Made by a program: the position numbers and the translations under genes. The notes beneath the pieces are model-generated. The model was not told where the DNA came from and searched no databases. It saw only the letters and a program-made list of their open reading frames with translations. Shown piece after piece: positions 31,746 through 42,615 of a DNA stretch of 64,000 bases. The stretch covers positions 5,574,286-5,638,285 of the forward strand of contig OW386543.1 of assembly GCA_936435175.1 (NCBI GenBank). The letters run 5' to 3'. Source of the stretch: Glyphotaelius pellucidus. Lineage: Eukaryota; Arthropoda; Insecta; Trichoptera; Limnephilidae. Position 1 is the first letter of the stretch; every line of letters starts with the position of its first letter.

Positions 31746-32123
31746 TCTACACAATGACCTTGAGTGAATTACATACATGATTGTGGGATAGATAGGGATT
31801 GTGGGTAGATAGTTGGTTTTTCCAGCTTTTGAGGAATATAGATGTCATGTTTTGTACATTACTTACTGAGCGCCAATTGCATGCCTTGCTATCTACTTTT
31901 CAATCAAGATTTTTCTTAGAATAAATATAATGTATTGTCATCCCGGAATCGGTTTAGAATAATGCCATTTTATAATTTTGTAGCTTTTTATAACTGCACT
32001 GGACTCCCTTTTTACACTGTGGATATGTTCCACGCAGTACCGTTATGTTGTAAAAAAAAATGTGTAAAAAAAGTATACTAAAATAAAAATAAAAAATGGT
32101 ACCTATATAGTATTTTTGTTATT
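31746..32123. other. Spacer; outer arm of a distant inverted repeat
   Basis: CACTGGACTCCCTTTTTACA at about 32000-32019 is inverted at about 32926-32944 (AAAAAGGAAGTCCAGTG). They may be ends of a 940-bp element enclosing the palindrome, but I see no target duplication. Confidence 0.35.
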
Positions 32124-32285
32124 GTTTTTGGGGTGTTATGCCGTGTTTCGCTACCTCCTTCTTTAGCCAAAGTTTCGGACAGCGTTACAGTGTCCATCAT
32201 CAGGGCAGATCTCCCACACTGTAACGCTGTCCGAAACTTTGGCTAAAGAAGGAGGTAGCGAAACACGGCATAACACCCCAAAAAC
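32124..32285. repeat. Perfect palindrome: 70-bp arms, 22-bp loop
   Basis: Left arm 32124-32193 and right arm 32216-32285 are exact reverse complements; the loop is 32194-32215. On the minus strand the loop edge and arm read CTGATGA, a GGACA/TGTCC stem and GAAAC, the same order as the motif at 39670-39702 and 45189-45221. Perfect arms show that it formed recently or is kept homogeneous. Confidence 0.95.
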
Positions 32286-33789
32286 GAAAAACATACGGTA
32301 CCTATATAGGTTTCTTCATATAAAAATAAATTCAGAATATCTAAAACTAAAATTATTTTTTTTATCATGTCTTAATTTGGTACAATATCGCTTTCATCAC
32401 TCGAGATATCCCGAGCCTGTGGAATATTTCTTTTAAAATTTTCGGGTTTATTGGATTTAAACAAAAATTGTTTTTTGTGAGTCCTTTGTAGGACTCTTGA
32501 CAACGAGCCATACAAGCAGTCAAATCATGTTGAAATTGTAGAGATCGTTCTACATTGTGATAATTTCTTATAGAATCGACGGTTCCGAAGAAAAATTTCA
32601 GATCTGCTAAAAAATGAAAATCGTTCTGTTGGAATATTTTGTTGATTTAAAAGTCTATATTTTCGGAATTCTTAATGAAATATCCAAATAAGTCAAATAT
32701 CAACCTTTATTGATCTCAAAAACAGTAAAAATGCAGAAACGAAACTTTAAATAGCTCTACTGAAAACTACAAAATCGCACATCTGACATTGTTTTTCAGG
32801 ACCGTCGAAATGATTTCCAAGTTTTTCACGAATCCTACCCCGCTTTCCGTGTACCTCTCTGCCCATAGCCCATACTGAGTAACAAGCACATGCAAGGAAT
32901 GTAGCACCGTGTAAAAAAAAACATGTAAAAAGGAAGTCCAGTGTTTTTTTTAATTCAATTTCCCTTTCCATGTGTTCCCAGCACCCCCTGTAACCAGCAG
33001 TGAGCAGATTGTGTAGTTAATCTGAAATTGTTTTTGGCTATTTACTTTTAGTAACCGGAACAAGCATTGTATAGGCGTACCTAATTGTATTGACGTACCT
33101 CATGGGATTTATATAACAATAACAGTTAATAACAGTAATATTTAAAACATTCAGAAGGAAAAAGACAAAGAATAGTGTATCACAATAATTTATTTAATAC
33201 AAGTGTGTTACAAAAACAACAGATTGTAAACATCCCCAAGGCGAACAATAAAACAAAAGAAGTGTTTTCAAGTAGCAATCATGAAAACATATAAATGTGG
33301 TTTTATCACTTGGAGTTCAACGGAGAATATAATACATATTAGTATGTTTTATAAAATTCCCTTAACACTTTATGTAAATTTAAATATGAAATTTTAAATG
33401 AAATTAAATAAATATATATCCAGTAATATTTTACAAATTAAATCTAAACATTTTTTTACATGAAAGGAATATTAGTAGAAACGGTGATTTGTAAAACAAG
33501 TAGCTAGAATTAAAATGCAGGTTAAACTAATAGAACAATCATTTTACTATGAAAAATACCTACTGCAATATACTTAGTACAAAATAAAGATGAAAACAAT
33601 AAGAAAGTGATGCGCTGCGCCACATTGTGTGATTTATGCGCCACATTATGTCATTTATTGGAAGATTTATATTATAGACGATTTTATTATAAAAAATAAA
33701 TGTAACAAAGTGGGATTCAAAATAAATACATATTATATAAAAAAAAACAGTAAACAAATAAAAATTACTCAAAAGGGATGATTTTTATC
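32286..33789. other. AT-rich DNA, no gene seen
   Basis: Contains a short tandem duplication GCGCCACATT(G/A)TGT (about 33617-33655). It may belong to the 3' flank of the kinase gene. Otherwise featureless. Confidence 0.55.
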
Positions 33790-33790
33790 A

Positions 33791-33956
33791 AAATTATATT
33801 ACGTTAAGGTAAAGAATTATTTACAAGTTTTAAACAATAGGCTACGTGCAATTTAAATTAAATATTATTCAACCGCCAACACGAACGGGAAATATTAAAT
33901 TATATTACGTTAAGGTAAAGAATTATTTACAAGTTTTAATCATTAGGCTAAGTGCA
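33791..33956. repeat. Direct duplication, 106-bp spacing
   Basis: About 60 bp beginning AAATTATATTACGTTAAGG at 33791 recurs at 33897 with few differences, through AGGCTA(C/A)GTGCA. Confidence 0.85.
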
Positions 33957-34081
33957 TTCTTAAAACAATTTTTTTCCATGATGTTTTAAATCACAAAAAC
34001 CAAACAACACATTGATTCTTTCCAACGAATTCACAGAATTCCTTATAAATAAAAAGTTAGTTTTTTTTTTAGATTAACTCT

Positions 34082-34325
34082 ACACAGGAGATCCTGAGGA
34101 AAATAATTTCCCTCAGAGCCTATGTCATCTTCGGGGATGCTGTACGGGGGGGTATTTTTGTGGAAAGAAAGGAGTGAACCTGGATCACGAAGAGACCCAT
34201 GTTTTAGGAGGGTGGAAATGCAGAGGCCGAATCGTTCCACAACCGAGTTGTTGAACTCAAGAACGAGTCGTAGAAACGACTAACCGTTCTCACGTGACAA
34301 AATTGTCAGTGTTAAGTCAATTCTA
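34082..34325 (+). repeat. Dispersed modular repeat copy (best preserved A-to-B junction)
   Basis: TCCTGAGGAAAATAATTTCCC, then TATGTCATCTTCGGGGATGC, then module B (GAAGAGACCCATG, GTTGTTGAACTCAAGAACGAG, CCGTTCTCACGTGAC). This order links the 4112 and 395-620 copies. Confidence 0.65.
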
Positions 34326-36252
34326 TGAAAATAATAATATATGTAAAACTGACAAGAATCATTTCAATGTAGAAATATTGTCCATATTGGAGACGGTTCA
34401 ATGTTCTAAGATGCAGGTAGCCTATTGGTTCGTAGATGCCATTCCATTTTTCTAATGCGGATATCTCAATTATGATTGAATCCAACCAATTTGAAAAAAT
34501 GTGGAGAAGAAATCAATACATATTTTGCTTTTTCCAAGCCTCAGTGAATTTCATAACCAGATTCACAGTTATTTTTCGTAGATTTGTCGGCACTCGGCAG
34601 TAAATAAAAGAAAACACCGGCATTAGAAAAATGGGAGGGCAAATTAACATGTTTTAAATATTATTATTTACAATAATAAATTAAACTATTACAGGCTTCA
34701 ACCAAACTGGCGTGGAGCCCAACACCAAATAACCAAATTAAAAGAAATATCTCACAAAGAACATTCACCTTAGCTTTTCGCAGATATTAAGTAGGTTATT
34801 ATTAACTTCATCTATAGAAATTAAGTTTCTCATCGACATTATATATTTTATTTGTGAACTCACAGTGATGTCCATTTTATAGAATCATCCAACACTGATA
34901 TTAAAGCTTCTTTATAGTTCTTGATAATACTTTCATTAAACACTATACCATGTTTTTTTAATTTCTTATCTAATAAGCGCCCTAGAGTTGAAGTTTCACT
35001 AAAACTGCGCTGTACAAAGTATAAATCTACAATTTTCACAATATGTTTCTGATTATTGAAATTCTAGACTTGATAAATTGAACACAGCTTTTGCTGACAA
35101 AAAAGGCAGTAATTTAAGTTTTTATAGTCATAGTTCTCTTATTGCTACACAAAGAAAAGTAAAAAGGAAATTGAATAAAACTTCTTGAACCAGCAAAAAG
35201 CATCAATCCACCCAACCATCAATGAATGTAAACTTCTGTTACCCACTGGAGAGTTTTTGGCTAATATTTGAAGAGATATTTTAAAACATTTATTGGAATT
35301 ATTTCAAAAGTTGCCGCATATTGGAATCTTCGAATCACAAAGCTTAGTAGTTTTACAATTTACAAGAGATGTCTCGCATCTCTTCTGAATTATTTGTTAT
35401 TGATATGATGATATTATGAAATATTATTCTTACAAATCATTGAGAATGTGTTTACTTATAAAAAAAATGCAAGTTCAAATTTAAATTTGTTCTGTGATTA
35501 TCAAGGTCGTAGACAACACACAGAAGTTATAATATAGAATATTGCTCCAAGTAGGTACCACGAACGGCAATTTTAAAGTAAATAATACACAGAATTCACG
35601 CATTTATAAATTTAACAACAATTTTTTTTATGAATCCTAAAAATATGGGATAAGCGATCAAATATAAGTGCATTCAATGGCTCTCTAACAATATAAGCAG
35701 TTTATACGTCTCCATATTAAAATTCGGAGGTACTTCTTCGGAGGTAATTTTTTCAAAGAAGGCGGGAAATTACCAAACCAAATACTTAAAAATTTCCAAA
35801 CCAAATACTTAAAAATTTCCAAGCGCTCAAGGCTGAAATTGATTATATAACGCTCCAGCGGGTAGACTTCAAGATTCAATACAACATTGAACTCTTAAAG
35901 ATATCAAAAATCATTTTCAAACAAGTTTTGTTGTCTTTTCTTTACAAACTTTACTGCTGATGTGTTTTTTTTTATTAAATCATTTGCAAATTATGATAAA
36001 ATCAAGATCAATTGTCTAATTTTAAAAATTGAACAATGAACCGGATTTCTAATAAAATGTAATTTCAGTTCTTCAAATAAAACAGGAATGTAGCTTTTCA
36101 TTCAATTTAGATAAAGGAAATCTTCGACCCAATGAACAAATCCAGTAGTTTTTAAAACTATTGGAATATATTTTTTTGTAAATATTTATCAGTTTTTTTT
36201 ACATTCTCTTCTTAATATTCTAAAACCTCATTTTTATAAAATATGACAATAA
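34326..36252. other. AT-rich DNA downstream of the kinase gene
   Basis: No gene seen. A 23-bp tandem duplication (ACCAAATACTTAAAAATTTCC) lies at about 35775-35820. Confidence 0.55.
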
Positions 36253-36254
36253 TG

Positions 36255-36314
36255 GAGACTCGCCGAAGATGGGTCATATACAAGACTGTATACATGAAGT
36301 AGGCGGCGAGTCTC
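36255..36314. other. 60-nt imperfect hairpin
   Basis: GAGACTCGCCG (36255-36265) pairs with CGGCGAGTCTC (36304-36314). Inside, TCAT/ATGA and ATAC/GTAT add a second helix. The size is like a pre-miRNA, but no other support exists. Confidence 0.4.
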
Positions 36315-36890
36315 TCGATAGATAGTTTCAGGCAGGCACTTGGCTGAGGCTGGCAGGAAACGTCTTGTGCGACATTTCAACAATAAGGCGCCACTCGGTG
36401 CGAACAGTTGCAAGCAAAACCCTGGACAATTGACAATACGTACATATATACACCACTGCTCTTAGACGCTACGGGGGGAATGGGTCCAAACACTCTAACC
36501 TTCTCACAGGTTCAGTACAATATTGCTAATGTGTGTATGTATGTTACAAGGCCGGGAACATGTTATTTATAGATAATTCTCTATCTAGTCGCTAATGGCT
36601 AATGTTCGATACGGTTGGCACTGTCATAAGGCATCTTTCTCCTCTTAGAGAAAATCATACTTGGTATCAAATCACTGGTTTTTGTACATTTTCAATGAGC
36701 ACCACATCGCTTACAGAACTCCTTAGACATATTATATTAAATGTACGTGGGCTGTTGTGCGTATACATACATCTAGGTTAAAGCGTGAGTGTTGAATAAG
36801 CTCCTTATTAAAGTTAATAACTTTGAGGTTTAACCATCGATTGATTGGTGGTGGAATATTAGAAAAATGATCAACATTTTACAATACTTA

Positions 36891-36896
36891 TTTATT
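36891..36896 (-). terminator. Candidate poly(A) signal of the kinase gene
   Basis: TTTATT on the plus strand (AATAAA on the minus) 187 nt after the stop codon at 37083. First such signal downstream. Confidence 0.4.
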
Positions 36897-37082
36897 GATA
36901 AGTTACGGGGCACACGAAAGCCCTCCTGTAAAAATGGCACTTGTCGACAAAAGTCTGTTTGTTGTCTTTAATTTGCAGAGTTCATGAATGACAATGGTTT
37001 TGTTATGTTTTATCTCAAAGGAAAGGAATCCAGCCTTACTTTGTTTGCAATCTTACTATGGTAATTAAGCGTTTAACAAATG

Positions 37083-37758
37083 TTAACACAGGATGGCTCT
37101 GTCCACGTGGCTGATGGAACTGGGCGTGTGCTTGTGGCTGGATAGCAGGTTGCCGCACGGCACATCGCACTGCGTACAGTCTCCGTACGTCGAGTCGCCG
37201 CCCACTTTCCTCATATCGCTCTTGTACGTAATGCAGCTGTTGCACGTGGTGTTGCTGCCTTTGCCGTTCTGCGTGCTAAGGGGATTGTTTTCTTTGGTGT
37301 GACTTTTCCCATTCAGGGGTATTGATTCGTATGTTTTGCAAACCTCTATTACGCTTACAATGCCGTTTGTGTAGTTTGATTCGCACTTACTGATTTTGTC
37401 TGAACAAAATTTAGGTGCGTCTGTTTGAAACTTTTTACATAGATTTAGAACTGATGTGGGGGAATCTGGGAGCGATTTCCTGCTGACTTTGGGGGTTGAG
37501 GGCGCGTCAGGAAAGGGTGGAGCGGGTTCTCGCTGATGCGGGTGTTTCAGGGGGATGATGACGGGGGCGCTCTTGTCTGTGTCGTCGCTATCTTCTTCCG
37601 ATTGACTATTATGACCATTTTCTGGTAGGATACACAGCTGTCCGTTGACATTTTCTGTAGAATCGGACAGGATGCAGGGCAGACTAGGAGCAGTGTAGAG
37701 GGGTGCGTCGTCACTCAGCCAGGGGTGGTCCATGCACTGTCTCACCGTCATGCGACAT
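37083..37758 (-). CDS. Drak: Drak-like kinase, last exon: end of kinase domain and C-terminal tail
   Basis: Begins after ...CAG at 37759-37760 in phase with exon 39058-39286. It supplies the last helix of the kinase C-lobe (CRMTVRQCMDHPWL) and then about 210 residues of tail to TAA 37083-37085. The tail has an acidic/Ser stretch (SQSEEDSDDTDKSAP), Pro-rich segments (PAPPFPDAPSTPK) and a terminal part unusually rich in Cys (CNSC, GDCTQCDVPC). The tail is not a known domain. Death-associated-protein-related kinases of insects normally regulate non-muscle myosin light chain; that role is inferred from the family. Confidence 0.9.
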
Positions 37759-39057
37759 CTGGAATACAAAGTTACAAATTAGAAAGACGACTTGGATCAC
37801 AAATGGAAAATGCTATGGTTACACCATTACCATCTTCATAAAAAGGGAGATGAAGTGATTTACAATAAAATTGAAGGAAGGTTTTAAAATTATTTTTAAT
37901 CTTAATTCAAACACGGTCTGGTGTCCAGTCAGCTCACAAACCTTTAAGGTGCAAACATCACGTCTTATGAACTAGCTGCTCTTGATATTAAATAGTGAGT
38001 TGACCTTTCAAACCACAACCACGCCTTCTGCTTATGCCTTCCTCATCCTTTTGTTTATCAATTATAATCTTCTTACTTAAAATCCAGTATATATATATTT
38101 TTATTGTTATAGTTAGTTTTAATAGCAATTAACTGCATTTGTTCCGGGAATCATTTTGATGCAATTGAAATAGTTTAGTTTAGGTGCAGGTAAAATAGTT
38201 TAGTTAGGTCTAGTAATATTTGGTACAAGTTTAACTACGTATTTTCTTTTTAAATTGATTGATAGTTTCTAGATTTGCAGTACCTATTATATTATGTTAG
38301 AATTATTATAATCAACAATGGTAATAGTATGTAAGCAGATTACCATTTAAATATTATTGTGTCATGATTTTAACACTAACCTCAAAATATCATTTATAAA
38401 TAATACACCTATCACCATCGATCAAAAATTGTACAAGAATGCCTATCACTAAATATATATTATAATTACAGGGATCTATATAATGTTTCAATTCCAACAA
38501 TGAAAACTTTTGAATACAAACAAAACACGAGGTTCATCGGTTCACCCTCTATAATGTTCCTTACAAAACAAGAATAAAATGTGGACATTGTGGATTGGTT
38601 CCGAGATCCATGACGTCAGAATCTCCAACAAAGTCGTACCAACCAAACAATGTGTTTTATGTATTCATTTATAAATGAAGATTTATAAATTTCTGCATAT
38701 AATGATATAAATAAAAATTATATTTCAGAATCGGCTTTTGTTGATCTGTATGAATACATAATTTTTAAAGCCATAATATTTTTCACTTGAGCTTCGCATT
38801 ACATACTTTCTTACTCTGGATCCTATGTTCCCCCAATAACTCTTGGCATGCTGACGCAAAGTTTATGTCATTCGCCAGCTATTACTATTTTCGTAATAAG
38901 TTACTTGTTTTTGCAAAATGAGGTTTTTACAAATTGTACTGTCGTACCTGATAATGTGTTTACATATTTATAAAAATTGTGTATATAATGTTGTGTATAT
39001 AGTTTCCCCAGAATAGATCCTATTGGATACGGCGGCACATAATATATGTGTTCTTAC
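37759..39057 (-). other. Intron of the Drak-like gene
   Basis: GTAAGAAC donor at 39057 and AG acceptor at 37759. AT-rich; no insertion or RNA gene seen. Confidence 0.8.
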
Positions 39058-39286
39058 TTTGGATCTAGGATTAGTGCGTCCCGAATGAACTGGAAGGCCA
39101 AGGCGGACACCTGCGTGAAGAGTTCGCTGGGGAAGCTGAGGTTGCACTCGGAGATGTTGAGGAAGGTCTCCTGCTTGTTGGCGGCGCCGAAGGGACTGTA
39201 ACCGCTGAGCAGCACGTAGCCCAGCACGCCCACCGACCAGATGTCCGTGGCCAGGGAGATGGGCTCGTATGAGAGTACTTCTGGAG
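39058..39286 (-). CDS. Drak: Drak-like kinase exon: APE motif and C-lobe
   Basis: 229 nt. The first codon is completed by the G of the previous exon and gives Ala-Pro-Glu-Val, the APE motif. Helix F (ATDIWSVGVLGYVLL, with the invariant Asp) and SGYSPFGAANKQETF follow, the latter very like vertebrate DRAK/STK17. Splice phase is 1 in and 2 out, agreeing with both neighbours (donor AA|GTAAGAAC). Confidence 0.95.
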
Positions 39287-40430
39287 CTACAATTAGAATG
39301 ATAATCATAAGAATAATTTCACACTCCTTTTTTGACTAAATTTAATTTAAACTTCTAATTCTTACTTCCAGCAAAAAATTAAGTACACCTAATTATTTTA
39401 TTAAGAGTATTTTCTAGCCCGCCATGCTAGGGATGTCCCTGCGTTACGGCGGAAGAAAGATGTACCGCTGATAGATAGAAAGAGGTTAGAATGCAGCTTT
39501 CAGCGGCAAGAATATATTTTCTTCAAATACAGCAAATTTATTTTGTGGCACCATTTTTATTTCAAAATTAAAATAATTTCTTTGTTTTGACCACTTTTAA
39601 TGTCTATAAAACCGATACGTTTCGAGGGCGATGCTTCCTTCCTCAGGAAGAGGGAAGGGAGCGTCGCTCCTGAGGAAGGGAGCATCGCTCTCGAAACATG
39701 TCGGTTTTATAGACATTAAAAGTGGTGAAAACAAAGAAATTCTTTTAATTTTCAAAAAAAAATAAGAATATATCGTTAGCATAGATATCAAACTGCCTAC
39801 ACAATTATACAGGGTGGATCAGCACGTACCTGACAAACTTTAACCAGTGATTCCTGAGTAAAAAATTTGGAGTAAAAAATGTAGAGGTGTAGAAAATCTC
39901 ATTATTTCGAGCGTATATTGATAAGTGTTCAATCTCGAATACTTTCCCTTTCTCGCATCGCTTGTCTCTTACAGGTTAGGGACGAGGAATGCTATTGGTT
40001 AATAAATGTGCATAAAGACATGTGAGAGTTTAAGTTTGCCTTCCGGGTTTGCCCGCGCATCTTCAGGTCTCCAGAGAGAAAAAATACTCGTAGTCCTTTT
40101 GTTAGAAGGTTATTTATTGTTAACCCATAAAGCTACTGTTACAGTTGTAGTGTTTTACGATTATTGAACTGTGTCATACATGCAAATTGATTATGCCTAC
40201 TCCAATATAGATTAATTGTGTTTATCGTATAAAAGTGTGGATTTTATTTCATTACCACCGCTACAGAGGGGTGTTTTGGTCTCTGGTGACTTTAAAACTC
40301 TGGTGACGTAAAAACAGCTACAGCCTAGAAGGCATTGGACAGTTAGGGTCGGAGCATGGGAGGGGGTTAGGGTGCAAACAAGAAAAAATATAAGCTGATA
40401 AAAATGGAAGAGAAGTGGCATGGTACTAAC
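39287..40430 (-). other. Intron of the Drak-like gene, containing a fold-back repeat
   Basis: Donor GTTAGTAC at 40430, acceptor GTAG at 39287. Contains the palindrome at 39560-39758 and, near 39808, ATACAGGGTG, a common start of arthropod DNA-element ends. Confidence 0.8.
39560..39758. mobile_element. Fold-back element, about 90-bp arms, with hammerhead-like core
   Basis: Arms 39560-39648 and 39669-39758 share TTTCTTTG, CCACTTTTAATGTCTATAAA, CGTTTCGAG/CTCGAAAC(A)TG and CCTTCCTCAGGA with few mismatches. Right of the loop the plus strand reads CTGAGGA (39670-39676), GGGAGC-ATC-GCTCTC, GAAAC (39693-39697), AT, GTC (39700-39702). This copies the order of a hammerhead core with a paired stem II. 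Confidence 0.8.
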
Positions 40431-40696
40431 CGACATAATCCGGTGTGCCCAGGATCTCTCTAACCTCCACACCAGGCTCGATGAGCCGGGAGATGCCGAA
40501 GTCGCACAGCTTCACGTCTCCTCTGGGGAAGTCCTCGGTGAGGAGCAGGTTCTGGGGCTTCAGGTCCAGGTGTGCCACATTGCGCATGTGCAGGTGCGAT
40601 AGGCCCTCGAGGATCTGGCGCATGGCGATGCGGGCGTTGCGCTCCGGCAGCCGCTCCTCATCGTCCAGCACCCGCTGTAGTTCCCCGCCGGCGGCG
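40431..40696 (-). CDS. Drak: Drak-like kinase exon: hinge to activation loop
   Basis: 266 nt. Encodes AAGGELQRVLDDEERL, then the catalytic loop VAHLDLKPQNLLL (Asp and Lys present; Leu in place of the Arg of HRD, as in DAP kinases), the metal-binding CDFGISRLI and EILGTPDYV. All catalytic residues needed are present. Phase 2 in, 1 out. The exon is noticeably GC-rich compared with its introns. Confidence 0.96.
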
Positions 40697-41909
40697 CTGT
40701 TATAACAAATAACAAGTGGGATTAGATCAAAGATATTTAAATATAAGAGATGTGCTATCGGCAGTTTTTACTGGGTGGGACTGTGCTTCCAGGCGCGATG
40801 TGCAGTACTCTCCATACATGCCGCATCCCTTTGTTTTCTAGTCAAAAGCTTAGGATTTTATTTTCTAGCTGTAAACAACAATACTGCAATTTACTAAAAG
40901 AAAACATATCCAAGAAGCGAGTGACGCGACTCAAAATACATATACATTCTCAATGCTAATAAACGAACAATGCGTAAACACACACACACCAGCAACAGTG
41001 TCCACAGATATGCGCTGCGTTCAACACACACACAACGAAACAAAACGCACCGGTCGGCCCTGCCGTTTGGATGCGATATCGTATTGAGCATCCAAAACGG
41101 GAAGACTTCGGATTTCGATAAAATAATTCAAACAGAGTAATTCTAATCAATCATACTAATTTCGGTTGTCTGTGCTGTGCTTTAGTCCTGCGTGAAATCT
41201 GGTTCAATGAACTCAAATTCGCTTTAAATTTTAGTGTAATTTTCAAAATTGCAACTGATTGTGGGAAGAATTCAGACAAGCGATAAAGTGGGTACCTACT
41301 AGCGATGTTTAAGTTCAGCTGGAGTGGGCTCATGAACTCGGGTTCTTCGCGGGAAGCGGATCCTTTTTCAAATCGACTACTCCCAGAGAACCCGGTCCAG
41401 GATTCAGACCCAAACCCGGAACCCGGAGCCGAACTCGGAGCCTGAAAGCCTCCACTGGCGTCCCATGTCTGCGGTCTGCGCCGCCTACGAGTCGTGAGGG
41501 TTATTGTCCAGGTTAGAGTTCTTGCGCGGGTTCTATCTGGGTCCAGCTCCGAGGTACGGCTCCGAGCTCCGGCTACGGCCGAACCCGCGCGTCCCGGTAG
41601 CTGCAACAGCACCCCGTACCCAGTACGCACCCAAGAACTCGGACTGGAGACCTGCTCCTAGAACTCAAGTACTTTCAAATTCAGAACTCACCCATTTCTA
41701 GTAGGTACCTACCCATACTTTAGCACATTTAAAAATGTTTTATTTATCAAGATTTCAGGCTATCCCACGATTTTCCACAGGTCTGCGCCAGTACCTACCT
41801 AAATAAAAGCTTTCTTAGTTTTTATTTTCAAACCTCCGATAGAAAGAAAAATAAGAATCTTTGCGGTACGAGCATGAAACACGGTCTCCAAATGATAGAA
41901 ATATCTTAC
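40697..41909 (-). other. Intron of the Drak-like gene with a GC-rich block
   Basis: Donor CT|GTAAGATA at 41909, acceptor ACAG at 40697-40700. At 41320-41660 a GC-rich stretch repeats GAACCCGG/GGCTCCGAGC-type words in both orientations; likely a decayed repeat. No exon signals inside were convincing. Confidence 0.7.
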
Positions 41910-42122
41910 AGTTCCAGCACCAGCGCCACCTCTTGTCTGGCGTCGAACACCTCCACCAGCCGCACGAGACGCGGGCATCCACCGCACAGAGCCAGGACGG
42001 CCACCTCATGACGGATCTCCCGGGAGGTATCCTGGGCGCGCCTGCGCTTCCTGATGAACTTGGCTGCGTACTCCACGCCACTGGCGAGGTGGCGGATCTT
42101 GCGCACCGACGCAAACTTACCC
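41910..42122 (-). CDS. Drak: Drak-like kinase exon: N-lobe
   Basis: 213 nt. Starts inside the glycine-rich loop (G-KFASVRKIR), then the ATP-binding lysine in EYAAKFIRKRRRAQ, the alpha-C glutamate in REIRHEVAVL, and VFDARQEVALVLEL leading to the hinge. The RKRRRAQ segment after the VAIK lysine is typical of DRAK. The acceptor TTGCAG is at 42123-42124. The preceding exon must hold the start codon and the first glycines; it was not found upstream in the window. Confidence 0.95.
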
Positions 42123-42254
42123 CTGCAACAAACAAAACACCAATCAGTTATGTGGACAATCATTTGAAAAATATATATTATCGGATTATGCAGTAGAAGG
42201 TTTTTCCGTGAGCAAACATTGTCGAAGCGCTGCAGTAATGCGGTAGTTCAAACA

Positions 42255-42615
42255 GTAATCATAAGGAAAAAATCCCTCAGAGCCTATGTCATCTTCGCTG
42301 TGTGGAGGGTCTTTTTAGAGAAAGGAAGGATAGGAAGTTCTGGGAAGGAAAAAGGTATGAATCCATCCCTCCCACTGCGGTGCAGGCGACGGGCCGAGAG
42401 AATCTAGGTTAGGTCTACCTCAACTGGTCTCTCCCGATCCGGCCTGCCATGCAGCTGGTGGGCAAACGCATCTGCCGCCAAGACCCGGATAGACCTCACC
42501 TCATGAACCCGGACACCCCTGCTAAGTCACCAAACGTAGGGAACCACTTGAAGTGACCTATGGCAGAGGTGTTGGTTATCCAATAAATGGTTTCCGGGGC
42601 GGTGGCATCCGTCAT
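42255..42615 (+). repeat. Dispersed modular repeat, long variant
   Basis: CCCTCAGAGCCTATGTCATC and GTGTGGAGGGT at the start, then CACCAAACGTAGGGAACC, GACCTATGGCAGAGGTG and GGTTATCCAATAAA. Reverse of the copies at 51264-51600 and 52136-52490, with about 100 bp of extra sequence in the middle. Confidence 0.75.

Noticed and set aside
39800..39830. ATACAGGGTG as the end of a full DNA element in the kinase intron
   Set aside because: No inverted partner found within the intron; kept only as a note.
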